Below, piece by piece: positions 24,981-33,223 of a stretch of 40,808 bases of DNA. Origin of the DNA: Acholeplasmataceae bacterium (GTDB taxonomy: Bacteria > Bacillota_I > Bacilli_A > Acholeplasmatales > UBA5453); the NCBI GenBank assembly GCA_012522345.1, contig JAAYKO010000062.1, forward strand, positions 1 through 40,808, read 5' to 3'. Numbering within the stretch: position 1 is the stretch's first letter; each line of letters opens with the position of its first letter. The notes beneath the pieces were generated by a model, which was given only the letters and a program-made list of their open reading frames with translations, was not told the DNA's origin and made no database searches. The position numbers and the translations under genes were made by a program.

Positions 24981-26393
24981 ATGAAGAAATTGTATATTCT
25001 AATAAGTTTAAGTTTTATTTTCTTTTTATTAGCTGGTTGCCAAAGTAAGACTTATGAAGTTTCATTTGAGATGAATGGCGCAACCACTGAACAAATTCGC
25101 TCACAAAAAATTAGTAGTGGTAGACAAGCCTTAAAACCTGCAGATCCACTTAAAGATGGGTTTGTTTTTGAGTACTGGCATGAACAAGATAGTGATGTCG
25201 CTTGGGATTTTGAAACTAATTCTGTCAATAGCTCCATAACTCTTGTAGCTAAATGGCGAGAGATTGAAGCTGATCTGCCAAATGGCCCCAAGGAACCAAC
25301 TGAAACTGAAGAGCCTAAGGAACCTGAAGGACCTTCAGAGCCTGGGAAACCTGAAAAGCCAACTATTCCTGAAGAATCTCTTGATCCAGACCAAATTTAT
25401 ATTGATGGAACCACCACTCTTTATGGGCCTGAACTCTGGGCTATTAAAGATGACTTTGAAACAACTAATATCGAGCTTGATGCTGAACATTTAAAAGTTA
25501 TTGATGCTGATGAATTAGCTGTTTATCAATCCAAGCCAATAAGTATCACTTCTTACCAGTCGCTTGTGATGTCATGGAATGTTATAGATTTAGATAAAGA
25601 ACAACTTAATTTCTTAGTTTCAATTGGTAAAGATAATCAGTTTAGTCGTTTCTTTATTATGGGCAGTTGGAAAGATGGCAACAATCGTTCCTTTTCTAAT
25701 CAAGAAGATGATTTTGGCAAAGTCAACGTTGATATTTTAACCAATAAAGATGTAAACAACGACTTAATAATAATTAAGATTACTATTAACACTTTTGAGA
25801 GCGATTCTGCCAAAATAAAAAATGTCTCCTTTACAACAAAAAAAGATGATAATTTAGTTTATGATGAATCACTTCTAGTCGAAAAGAAAATTGATGTTGC
25901 CCCGATTTCACAACTAGATATTCCGATTATTGGAAATCTAATTTGTTCGCCAACTTCTTTGACAATGGTCCTTAATTATTATGGTAATGATTTAGTCGTG
26001 ACTGATGTTGCCAAAAAAGTCCAAGATCAAAATAATAACATCTACGGCAATTGGACTCTCAATGCAAGTTATGCTGGTGGGTTTGGCCTTGACAGTCGCG
26101 TTGAATATATTAGTAATTTTCAACAAGTCATCGACTACATCAATGAGGATATCCCCGTTATTATGTCAATTAGGTCAAGCTCAATGGATGATTTAACTGG
26201 ATCAATTATGGCATATCCAAGCGGACATTTAGTTGTCTTAATTGGATTTAAATTAATCGAGGGAAAATGGTATGGAATCTTTAATGATCCTGCTGAGCAT
26301 GACGCAGCAAAAGTTGAAAGATTTTACGAAATGTCTCAAGTATTAAATGTTTTTAGAAATTATACTTATATTCTTAAGACCATAAAATTTTAA
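24981..26393 (+). CDS. Lipoprotein with InlB-type repeat and C39-like (papain-fold) peptidase domain
   Basis: The protein has 470 residues; AAAGGAG precedes the ATG, and TATAAT (24920-24925) is a likely -10. The signal ends LLAGC (Cys20), so it is membrane-anchored outside the cell. Residues 25-93 form an InlB B-type repeat (YEVSFEMNG...ITLVAKW). A Pro/Glu-rich linker follows (about 100-135), then a beta-rich region (140-290). The C-terminal domain (about 305-465) looks like Peptidase_C39_2: Gln311, Cys322 in ICSPTSLTMVLNYYG, His416 in GHLVVLIGF, and NDPA (Asn435, Asp436). All catalytic positions are present. The substrate is unknown; surface protein or peptide processing is possible. Confidence 0.82.
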   Translation: MKKLYILISLSFIFFLLAGCQSKTYEVSFEMNGATTEQIRSQKISSGRQALKPADPLKDGFVFEYWHEQDSDVAWDFETNSVNSSITLVAKWREIEADLPNGPKEPTETEEPKEPEGPSEPGKPEKPTIPEESLDPDQIYIDGTTTLYGPELWAIKDDFETTNIELDAEHLKVIDADELAVYQSKPISITSYQSLVMSWNVIDLDKEQLNFLVSIGKDNQFSRFFIMGSWKDGNNRSFSNQEDDFGKVNVDILTNKDVNNDLIIIKITINTFESDSAKIKNVSFTTKKDDNLVYDESLLVEKKIDVAPISQLDIPIIGNLICSPTSLTMVLNYYGNDLVVTDVAKKVQDQNNNIYGNWTLNASYAGGFGLDSRVEYISNFQQVIDYINEDIPVIMSIRSSSMDDLTGSIMAYPSGHLVVLIGFKLIEGKWYGIFNDPAEHDAAKVERFYEMSQVLNVFRNYTYILKTIKF

Positions 26394-26428
26394 TTAATTT
26401 ACTTTAACAATTATTTAGAAAAATTATG

Positions 26429-26459
26429 AAAAAAACTACATTTTTTTGTAGTTTTTTTT
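26429..26459 (+). terminator. Terminator after the C39-like lipoprotein gene
   Basis: AAAAAAACTACA / TGTAGTTTTTTTT with a T-rich loop. Confidence 0.9.
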
Positions 26460-26582
26460 GTTTATTCTTGATTTCTCAACGATAAAGAGCACTCATTTCC
26501 AACTGTAAGCAATAAAAGGGTATTTTGAGTCAAAAAAGACTATAATAAAAGTGGATAAAATATAAGATAGGAGGAATAAATT

Positions 26583-27677
26583 GTGTCACATATTTTAATC
26601 GAAAACTTTGATCCGCTTAAACAACAAAAAGTTGAAATTTTAAGCGCAGATGGAAAGATTGTTAATGCTGATTTGAATCCTAAATTGGATCAGGAAACAT
26701 TAATTAAGATATATAAAACCATGACTTTGGGTCGGGTTGCAGATATCAGAGCAGTTCAATACCAAAGACAGGGAAGAATGCTTACTTATGCACCTAACAT
26801 TGGTCAAGAAGCTACCCAAGTTGGAGCAATGGCAGCACTCAATAAAGAGGATTGGCTTGTTCCGGGTTATCGTGAATTAAATATGATGTTGTATAAAGGT
26901 GTGCCTTTAGAAAACATCTATCTTTACTGGTATGGTAATGAGATGGGAAGCAAATTTCCAAAAGAGGCAAGAGTTTTACCAGTTAACATTATTATTGGTT
27001 CACAAATTGCAATCGCAGCAGGAGTTGCCCTAGCAGCTCAAAAACAAAATAAACCTGAGGTAGTTGTCACAACTATCGGTGATGGAGGAACATCTCATGG
27101 TGATTTTAATGAAGGGATGAATTTTGCTGGTACTTTTGATGCTCCACTTGTAATTTTAATTCAAAATAACCACTGGGCTATCTCAACTCCGCGTGAAATC
27201 CAAACCAAAGCTAAAACCTTAGCTCAAAAAGCAATTGCCGCAGGAATTAAAGGAATTCAAGTCGATGGTAATGATGTTTTTGCAGTTTATTCAGTAATGA
27301 AAAAAGCGACCGAACATGCTAGAAGCGGAAAAGGACCTGTTTTAGTTGAAGCAGTCACTTACCGAATTGGTGCTCACACTACTTCTGATGATCCCACTCT
27401 ATATCGCAGTGATGAAGAAGTTGAAAAATGGCGAAAACGAGATCCAATTGCAAGATTAAAAAAATATTTAATTGCCAAAAAATGGTGGAGTGAAAAAGAA
27501 GATGAACTCCTCGATGCTGAAAATAATAAATATGTTCAAGAAGTTTTCGCTAAAGTTGAAAAATCAGGTGAAGTTCCACTTGAAGATGTTTTCCAATATG
27601 TCTACGAGACAATGACCCCAAATCAAATTGAACAATATGAATCTTACAAAGAATTTCTTGAAAGGGGGATGAAATAA
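26583..27677 (+). CDS. pdhA: Pyruvate dehydrogenase E1 component, alpha subunit
   Basis: The protein has 364 residues. The start is GTG at 26583, eight bases after AGGAGG. The E1 alpha/beta heterotetramer decarboxylates pyruvate with thiamine diphosphate and acetylates the E2 lipoyl group. The ThDP motif is clear, GDGGTSHGDFNEG (166-178) with NN at 195-196, as are RQGRMLTYAPNIGQEA (62-77) and the phosphorylation-loop-like RIGAHTTSDDPTLYR region. Branched-chain 2-oxoacid dehydrogenase subunits are similar, but the four-gene set with the adjacent lplA fits PDH. The stop overlaps the ATG of pdhB by one base. TATAAT at 26541-26546 is a possible -10. Confidence 0.93.
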   Translation: MSHILIENFDPLKQQKVEILSADGKIVNADLNPKLDQETLIKIYKTMTLGRVADIRAVQYQRQGRMLTYAPNIGQEATQVGAMAALNKEDWLVPGYRELNMMLYKGVPLENIYLYWYGNEMGSKFPKEARVLPVNIIIGSQIAIAAGVALAAQKQNKPEVVVTTIGDGGTSHGDFNEGMNFAGTFDAPLVILIQNNHWAISTPREIQTKAKTLAQKAIAAGIKGIQVDGNDVFAVYSVMKKATEHARSGKGPVLVEAVTYRIGAHTTSDDPTLYRSDEEVEKWRKRDPIARLKKYLIAKKWWSEKEDELLDAENNKYVQEVFAKVEKSGEVPLEDVFQYVYETMTPNQIEQYESYKEFLERGMK

Positions 27678-28657
27678 TGGCTACATTAAATTTAATTCAG
27701 GCGATTAATCAAACGCTTGATCAACAATTAGAAAAAAATCCACAACTCGTTGTTTATGGTGAAGATGTTGGATTAGAGGGTGGCGTTTTTAGAGCTACTC
27801 AAAACTTACAAAAAAAATATGGTGTTAAAAGAGTATTTGATACTCCAATCGCGGAATCATCAATCGTAGGAACTGCAATCGGAATGGCGGTTAATGGACT
27901 TAAACCTGTAGTTGAAATTCAATTCGATGGTTTTATCTTTGTTACATTTTCTCAAATTGCAACTCAACTTGCTAGACTTAGAAATCGCTCACGCGGTAAC
28001 TATCCTGTTCCAATCGTCATCCGAGTTCCTGTTGGTGGTGGAATCAGAGGTTTAGAACATCACTCAGAAAGTATTGAAACATTTTTTGGTCATATTCCAG
28101 GAATAAAGGTTGTAATGCCTTCTACTCCTTATGATGCTAAAGGATTGTTGACTTCAGCAATTCAAAGCAATGATCCAATTATTTTCATGGAACCAAAACG
28201 GATTTATCGTTCAGGTAGACAAGAAGTCCCCGAACAAGAGTATCAAATTCCAATTGGTAAAGCTAAAGTTTTAAAACAAGGAAACGATTTAACCTTAGTC
28301 GGTTGGGGTGCTCAACTAAGAGAAATAAATGAAGCGGTTAAAGAGGTTGAAAGTCAAACTTCGATATCTGTTGAAGTAATTGATCTTCGCACAATCAGTC
28401 CTATCGATAGCGAAACGATTATCACTTCTGTGAAAAAAACTGGAAGATTTTTAGTTGTTCATGAAGCTGCAAGAACTTACGGCCCAGGAGCTGAACTAAT
28501 TTCTTTAGTAAATGAAAAAGCCTTTCTCTATTTAGAAGCTCCGCCCACCAGATTAACTGGTTTTGATATCGTTGTTCCTCTTGCTCGAGGAGAGCATCAC
28601 CATATGATTAATAAAGAACAAATAATTGCAGAAATTAAAAAAATTGTTGCATTTTAA
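27677..28657 (+). CDS. pdhB: Pyruvate dehydrogenase E1 component, beta subunit
   Basis: The protein has 326 residues, the normal length. It forms the second half of the ThDP site and the E2-binding face. Family segments seen are YGEDVGLEGGVFRAT, FDTPIAESSIVG, EIQFDGFIFV, RVPVGGGIRG, HHSESIETFF and PSTPYDAKGLL, with EAPPTRLTGFDIVVP near the end. The ATG overlaps the pdhA stop (TAATG), so the two subunits are translationally coupled and should be made in equal amounts. The next gene, the E2 core, starts 18 bases on with its own AGAGGAG site. Confidence 0.95.
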   Translation: MATLNLIQAINQTLDQQLEKNPQLVVYGEDVGLEGGVFRATQNLQKKYGVKRVFDTPIAESSIVGTAIGMAVNGLKPVVEIQFDGFIFVTFSQIATQLARLRNRSRGNYPVPIVIRVPVGGGIRGLEHHSESIETFFGHIPGIKVVMPSTPYDAKGLLTSAIQSNDPIIFMEPKRIYRSGRQEVPEQEYQIPIGKAKVLKQGNDLTLVGWGAQLREINEAVKEVESQTSISVEVIDLRTISPIDSETIITSVKKTGRFLVVHEAARTYGPGAELISLVNEKAFLYLEAPPTRLTGFDIVVPLARGEHHHMINKEQIIAEIKKIVAF

Positions 28658-28675
28658 AAGAGGAGATGACAAATA

Positions 28676-29926
28676 ATGTATGATTTTAAATTTGCTGACA
28701 TCGGTGATGGTGTTGTTGAAGGTGTCATTTTAGAATGGAAAGTAAAACTTGGCGATAAAGTAAATGAAGGTGACACTTTAGTTATTGTTGAAACTGATAA
28801 AGTTAACGCTGAACTTCCTGCTCCAGTCTCAGGTGTTATAACAAAAATTGGTAAACCCCAAGGAGAAGTTATTCACGTTGGAGAGACCGTTGTCGTTATT
28901 GATGACGGTAGTTCACCGCAAGAAAAACCTTTAGAAGAACCTGCCCAAGAAGAAAAAGGCGCATCAGTTATTGGCGAAATTGAAGTCTCTTCTGCTATAA
29001 TTGAAGAGAGTAGTGAAGCAAAGGAAACTGTTGTTGAACCGGAACGAAAAAAAGCTCTTGCGACTCCTGTAGCTCGGGCGCTTGCCAAAAATAATAATCT
29101 TGATATTAATGAAATTACCGGAACCGGTCCAAACAACCGAGTTCTTAAAGAGGATATTTTAGCACATCTAGAGAAACAAACAGTCCCAACTCCACCTCCA
29201 ATTTCAAAACCTGTCTTTAGCCCTGGGGAAGATGTTAGAATTGAGCCTCTCAGCTCAATTAGAAAGTCAATCTCGCAAGCGATGACCGTTTCCAAACGGA
29301 CTATTGCAGATACAGTATTAATGGATGAAGTTGTTGTCGATGAACTGATTTCTTTAAGAAACAGCTCAAAAGGGCAAGCTGAAAGTTTAGGGATTCGCTT
29401 AACTTATATGGCTTTTATTGCTAAAGCTGCTATAATAGCATTAAAAGAATTCCCAATCTTTAACTCCAGTTACGACCAAGAAAAAGAACAACTAGTTTAC
29501 AAAAACTACATCAATTTGGGTTTTGCGGTCGACACTGCAGCAGGTTTAATTGTTCCAAATATTAAGAATGCCCAAAACTTAAGTATTTTTGATTTAGCTA
29601 AACAAATTAGGGAATTAGCAACAAAAGCAGTTGAACGAACAATTCAGCTACCAGAAATTCAAAATGGAACCTTTACAATTACTAATTTTGGTTCTGTAGG
29701 TATTGCCTATGGTACCCCCATTATAAATTACCCTGAAGTTGCGATTTTGGGAATTGGAAAAATTGTTAAAAAACCAATCGTAAAAGATGATCAAATTACA
29801 ACTGGATTTGTCCTTCCGCTATCCTTAGCTGTTGATCATAGAATAATTGATGGCGCAGATGCGGGTAGATTTTTATTACTTATTAAGGAGTTATTGAGCA
29901 ATCCACAATTAATGTTATTGAGGTGA
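28676..29926 (+). CDS. pdhC: Pyruvate dehydrogenase E2 component (dihydrolipoamide acetyltransferase)
   Basis: The protein has 416 residues. There is one lipoyl domain (1-77) with Lys42 in ETDKVNAELP as the lipoylation site. An acidic Glu-rich linker follows, then a peripheral-subunit-binding domain (about 127-165: ATPVARALAKNNN...GTGPNNRVLKEDIL), a Pro-rich linker, and a catalytic acyltransferase domain (about 185-416) with HRIIDG (388-393) holding His388 and Asp392. It forms the core of the complex and passes the acetyl group to CoA. The N-terminus FKFADIGDGVVEG is a little unlike the usual F.LPDIGEG. Branched-chain E2 is an alternative, less likely given the operon. Confidence 0.94.
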   Translation: MYDFKFADIGDGVVEGVILEWKVKLGDKVNEGDTLVIVETDKVNAELPAPVSGVITKIGKPQGEVIHVGETVVVIDDGSSPQEKPLEEPAQEEKGASVIGEIEVSSAIIEESSEAKETVVEPERKKALATPVARALAKNNNLDINEITGTGPNNRVLKEDILAHLEKQTVPTPPPISKPVFSPGEDVRIEPLSSIRKSISQAMTVSKRTIADTVLMDEVVVDELISLRNSSKGQAESLGIRLTYMAFIAKAAIIALKEFPIFNSSYDQEKEQLVYKNYINLGFAVDTAAGLIVPNIKNAQNLSIFDLAKQIRELATKAVERTIQLPEIQNGTFTITNFGSVGIAYGTPIINYPEVAILGIGKIVKKPIVKDDQITTGFVLPLSLAVDHRIIDGADAGRFLLLIKELLSNPQLMLLR

Positions 29927-29930
29927 GAAA

Positions 29931-31295
29931 ATGAAAAGTTATGATTTAGTTGTTTTAGGTGGTGGACCAGGTGGTTATGTAGCGGCAATTAAAGCGGCCC
30001 AAAATAATTTAAAAGTTGCTTTAATTGAAAAAGACGTTGTTGGCGGGATTTGTTTAAATCATGGTTGTATTCCAACCAAAGCTATTTTGAAAAGCACAAA
30101 AACATATGACTTGTTTAAAAATGCAAAAAGTTATGGAATCAATGTTGAAAAAGATGCTTTTTCCTTTGATTTAACTAGTATCATTCGCCGCAAAGATGGT
30201 ATCGTAAGAAGACTTACAACCGGAGTTAAAATGTTACTCAAAAAAAATGGAGTTGATGTTTATAATGGTTACGGTGAAGTCTTAAATAAAAATGAAGTGA
30301 GTGTCAACGATGAAACAATCAGAGGCGACAACTTAATTATCGCAACCGGCGGAACAGCTATTATTCCTCCAATCCCAGGAGCAAAAGAAGCTTATAAATC
30401 TGGTTTTGCAGTAACTAGTATGGAACTTTTAAATGTAACCGATTTACCTAAAAAACTAACTATAATTGGTGGCGGTGTTATTGGTGTTGAGTTTGCAACA
30501 ATCTTCAATTCACTTGGCTCTGAAGTAACAATTATCGAGATGCAAGAAACTATTGTTTCAGCGATGGATGAAGAAATTATTGATGAGTATAGTAAAATCT
30601 TAAAAAAATCTGGCGTTAAAGTTATTACAGGCGGTGAAGTGAAAAAAGTTTCTTCAAATAGCATTGTATACAGTTACAAAAATGAAGAAAAAGAACTTCC
30701 AGCTGATTTAGTTCTTCTCGCTGTTGGAATAAGACCAAATATTGATTCTTTTAAAAAGATAAATCTTAAAATGGCTGGTTCCGGCGTTGAAGTAAACGAA
30801 CGGCTCCAAACAAGTCTTGAAAATGTCTACGCAATTGGAGATGTTACTGGAAAACATATGCTCGCCCATGTGGCATCTGCAGAAGGAATTGTCGCAGTGG
30901 AAAACATTTTAGGTACTAAAACTAAAATCAATTACAACCAGATTCCTGCAGCTATTTATGGTTCACCAGAAATAGCCACAATTGGAATGACTGAAAAAGA
31001 AGCCCAAAACCAAAACTTAAAATATACTGTTTCAAAATTCCCCTTGCTAGCTAATGGGAAAGCCTTAGCTGATGGAGATTCCACAGGATTTATTAAGATT
31101 ATTAAAGGTCTTGAATTAGATGAAATCTTAGGCGCTCATATTCTGGCTTACAATGCAGTTGACTTGATTTCAGAAATTGCTGTCGCAATGAGATTGGAGT
31201 CAACAAACAAAGAGGTTGCCTCAACAATTCATCCCCATCCTTCGCTTTCAGAAATTATTATGGAAGCTGCAATGGACAAACCAATTAATTTTTAA
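29931..31295 (+). CDS. pdhD: Dihydrolipoyl dehydrogenase (E3)
   Basis: The protein has 454 residues and reoxidises the E2 dihydrolipoyl group, passing electrons through FAD to NAD. FAD-binding GGGPGGYVAA (10-19), redox disulfide CLNHGC (Cys41, Cys46), NAD-binding GGGVIGVEFA, YAIGDVTG and the C-terminal active-site HPHPSLSE with its His-Glu pair are all present. It has no N-terminal lipoyl domain. It follows pdhC by four bases and closes the operon. A 9-bp hairpin terminator follows. Confidence 0.95.
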   Translation: MKSYDLVVLGGGPGGYVAAIKAAQNNLKVALIEKDVVGGICLNHGCIPTKAILKSTKTYDLFKNAKSYGINVEKDAFSFDLTSIIRRKDGIVRRLTTGVKMLLKKNGVDVYNGYGEVLNKNEVSVNDETIRGDNLIIATGGTAIIPPIPGAKEAYKSGFAVTSMELLNVTDLPKKLTIIGGGVIGVEFATIFNSLGSEVTIIEMQETIVSAMDEEIIDEYSKILKKSGVKVITGGEVKKVSSNSIVYSYKNEEKELPADLVLLAVGIRPNIDSFKKINLKMAGSGVEVNERLQTSLENVYAIGDVTGKHMLAHVASAEGIVAVENILGTKTKINYNQIPAAIYGSPEIATIGMTEKEAQNQNLKYTVSKFPLLANGKALADGDSTGFIKIIKGLELDEILGAHILAYNAVDLISEIAVAMRLESTNKEVASTIHPHPSLSEIIMEAAMDKPINF

Positions 31296-31300
31296 AAACA

Positions 31301-31325
31301 AAAGGAGAAATTATCTCCTTTTTTT
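31301..31325 (+). terminator. Terminator of the pdh operon
   Basis: AAAGGAGA-AATTA-TCTCCTTT with a T tail, between convergent pdhD and lplA. Confidence 0.9.
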
Positions 31326-31331
31326 CTATTT

Positions 31332-32315
31332 CTATTCAATTATTCCACTCAATAGCAATTCACTAAATTCAGCCTTATTAACATCTAAAAGAATGCTTTC
31401 AAGGACAATATCATCAAGTGCCTTTAAGACTTCCGTTTTATTATATTTAACTTTTTTAAGTCTATTTTCAATTATCTCAACCGGCAACAAATCAAAATAA
31501 TCGCCATAGATTTTAATATTTTCAATTACACCTAAATTTAAATCTAAAACGATATTAAACATTCCGCCACTTATTCTTTTGCTCAACTTTTTAGTGTAGG
31601 GGGGCTGTTTTTCAAACCGCCATTCATCGGTCATATATTTTTCTGCGAGTTGGTTAATAATCTGCTCCTCTTCTGGAGAAAGATGGTATACCTTGGTTGT
31701 TATTTCGTTTTCTAGATGCTTTATTAATTGCGCTTCGTTCAGCTTCGGTAAATACTGTTTTAAATTAACAACTCGACTTCTCACACTTTCGATTCCTTTG
31801 GAAATAAGTTTCTCATTATTTGGTGTTATTGTCCGGATCATTGTCTCAATATCAACATCATATAATAATGTGCCATGAATTAAAAATCCATATTTATTTT
31901 GTAAAAAGGCAACCCCGCTAATTTTTTTATTATTAAAAAGAAGATCATTGCGACCACTAAACTCAATATCAAGACCTATTTTTGCCATCGCATCGATAAC
32001 TTTTTGTAAGTATGGTTTAAAAGAAAAGTTTTCTGTCTTTTTTGTAATCATTGAAAACATAGTATTATTTTCATCGGCATAAACAGCACCACCACCTGAC
32101 GGTCTGCGGTAAACGTCAATCTTATTTTCTTTTAAATAATCTAAGTTAACTTCATTTTCAAGCACTTGATGTTTGCCGATAACAACACCTTTTATTTTCC
32201 AAGTAAAGAAATAAGCTTCATCAGCTTTAAGCAAATTTTGCATAATATATTCTTCTAAAGCAAAATAAAAGTAAGGTTTTAAATTGCCTTGATTATTATG
32301 TTGAACTAAAATCAA
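31332..32315 (-). CDS. lplA: Lipoate-protein ligase
   Basis: The protein has 327 residues from a TTG at 32315, preferred because GAGGTG stands six bases upstream; a GTG at 32324 in frame overlaps that site. The enzyme activates free lipoate with ATP and joins it to the lipoyl-domain lysine of E2. Typical segments are VIGKHQ, YRRPSGGGAVYAD (RRxSGGGAV), GRNDLLFNNKKISG and FLIHGTLLYDVD, followed by a C-terminal accessory domain. It converges on the pdh operon, whose E2 is the obvious substrate. No lipoyl synthase (lipA) is in the window, so scavenging from outside is plausible. Confidence 0.92.
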   Translation of the reverse strand: MILVQHNNQGNLKPYFYFALEEYIMQNLLKADEAYFFTWKIKGVVIGKHQVLENEVNLDYLKENKIDVYRRPSGGGAVYADENNTMFSMITKKTENFSFKPYLQKVIDAMAKIGLDIEFSGRNDLLFNNKKISGVAFLQNKYGFLIHGTLLYDVDIETMIRTITPNNEKLISKGIESVRSRVVNLKQYLPKLNEAQLIKHLENEITTKVYHLSPEEEQIINQLAEKYMTDEWRFEKQPPYTKKLSKRISGGMFNIVLDLNLGVIENIKIYGDYFDLLPVEIIENRLKKVKYNKTEVLKALDDIVLESILLDVNKAEFSELLLSGIIE

Positions 32316-32413
32316 TTCTCTCACCTCACAAGATTCACTAATATTATAACATTTATCGCCCCGATAATAGATAAATTTACATTCTAAGATTATTATCAGT
32401 TTTTCTTTTAATA

Positions 32414-32440
32414 TTGAAAAAGTATTTTATCGTGTATAAT
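32414..32440 (+). promoter_or_regulatory. Promoter of the C26 amidotransferase gene
   Basis: TTGAAA (32414-32419), 15 bases, TATAAT (32435-32440). AAAGGAG precedes the ATG. Confidence 0.5.
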
Positions 32441-32468
32441 ATAATTAGCAAACTAAAAGGAGTTTATT

Positions 32469-33143
32469 ATGGCAAAATTAATTTGTTTTACCCCCAGACT
32501 CTTAACTGAGAATTCAGTTGAAAAACAATTTATTAACACTCGTTATTTAACCCCATTAGTTAAACGCGGTTTTAACACTGTAATGTTAACTGCAGATAAC
32601 CCCAACATCGAAGATATTTTAACGTTATGTGACGGCTTTATCATTACCGGTGGAACAGATATCGATCCTGTTCACTACAACGAAACTAATGAAGGCTTAT
32701 CAAAAAGTGTTTCAGAAAAACTCGATCAAATTGATAAAGATGTCATTGAGTACGCTGTAAAAAATAAAAAACCGCTTTTAGGAATTTGTCGCGGTCATCA
32801 ATCGATAAATGTTTTCTTAGGAGGATCACTCCATCAAGATCTAAACGAGAAAAATGTTGATCATAAAAATATTGGCAAAAACCATTTTATTCAAATGAAA
32901 CAACATCCACTTTTTGCTTGGGATAAAGTTATTAATGTTAATAGTTATCATCATCAATCAATTAAAAATCTCGCCCCTGAATTTGAAGTTATTGGAGTTC
33001 ACGAAGACTCTACTATCGAGATGATCGTTCACCGAAGACTACCTATCTTTGCTGTCCAGTGGCATCCAGAGGTAAACTCTAATTCCCCTGAATCAAAAAT
33101 CATTTTTGATGCTTTTGCTAAATTAGTCAAAGCCAACTTTTAA
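32469..33143 (+). CDS. Peptidase C26 / gamma-glutamyl-GABA hydrolase-like class I glutamine amidotransferase
   Basis: The protein has 224 residues. The triad is visible: Cys107 in LLGICRGHQ, and His199 and Glu201 in VQWHPEV. GFIITGGTDIDPVHY (56-70) and FLGGSLHQDL are typical of the PuuD/gamma-glutamyl hydrolase group. Such enzymes cut gamma-glutamyl amide bonds, for example gamma-glutamyl-GABA in putrescine breakdown, or folate polyglutamates. No other polyamine gene is nearby, so the substrate is open. It is transcribed alone and ends at a shared terminator with the convergent c-di-GMP gene. Confidence 0.87.
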   Translation: MAKLICFTPRLLTENSVEKQFINTRYLTPLVKRGFNTVMLTADNPNIEDILTLCDGFIITGGTDIDPVHYNETNEGLSKSVSEKLDQIDKDVIEYAVKNKKPLLGICRGHQSINVFLGGSLHQDLNEKNVDHKNIGKNHFIQMKQHPLFAWDKVINVNSYHHQSIKNLAPEFEVIGVHEDSTIEMIVHRRLPIFAVQWHPEVNSNSPESKIIFDAFAKLVKANF

Positions 33144-33171
33144 AAATAAAAACTCCATTCTAAAAAAGAAT

Positions 33172-33220
33172 AAAAAAAGTTTATCGCAAAAGTATTTTTT
33201 TAAGCAATAAACTTTTTTTT
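33172..33220. terminator. Bidirectional terminator
   Basis: AAAAAAAGTTTATCGC pairs with GCAATAAACTTTTTTT (one mismatch). It has T runs on both strands, between convergent genes. Confidence 0.88.
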
Positions 33221-33223
33221 GTT

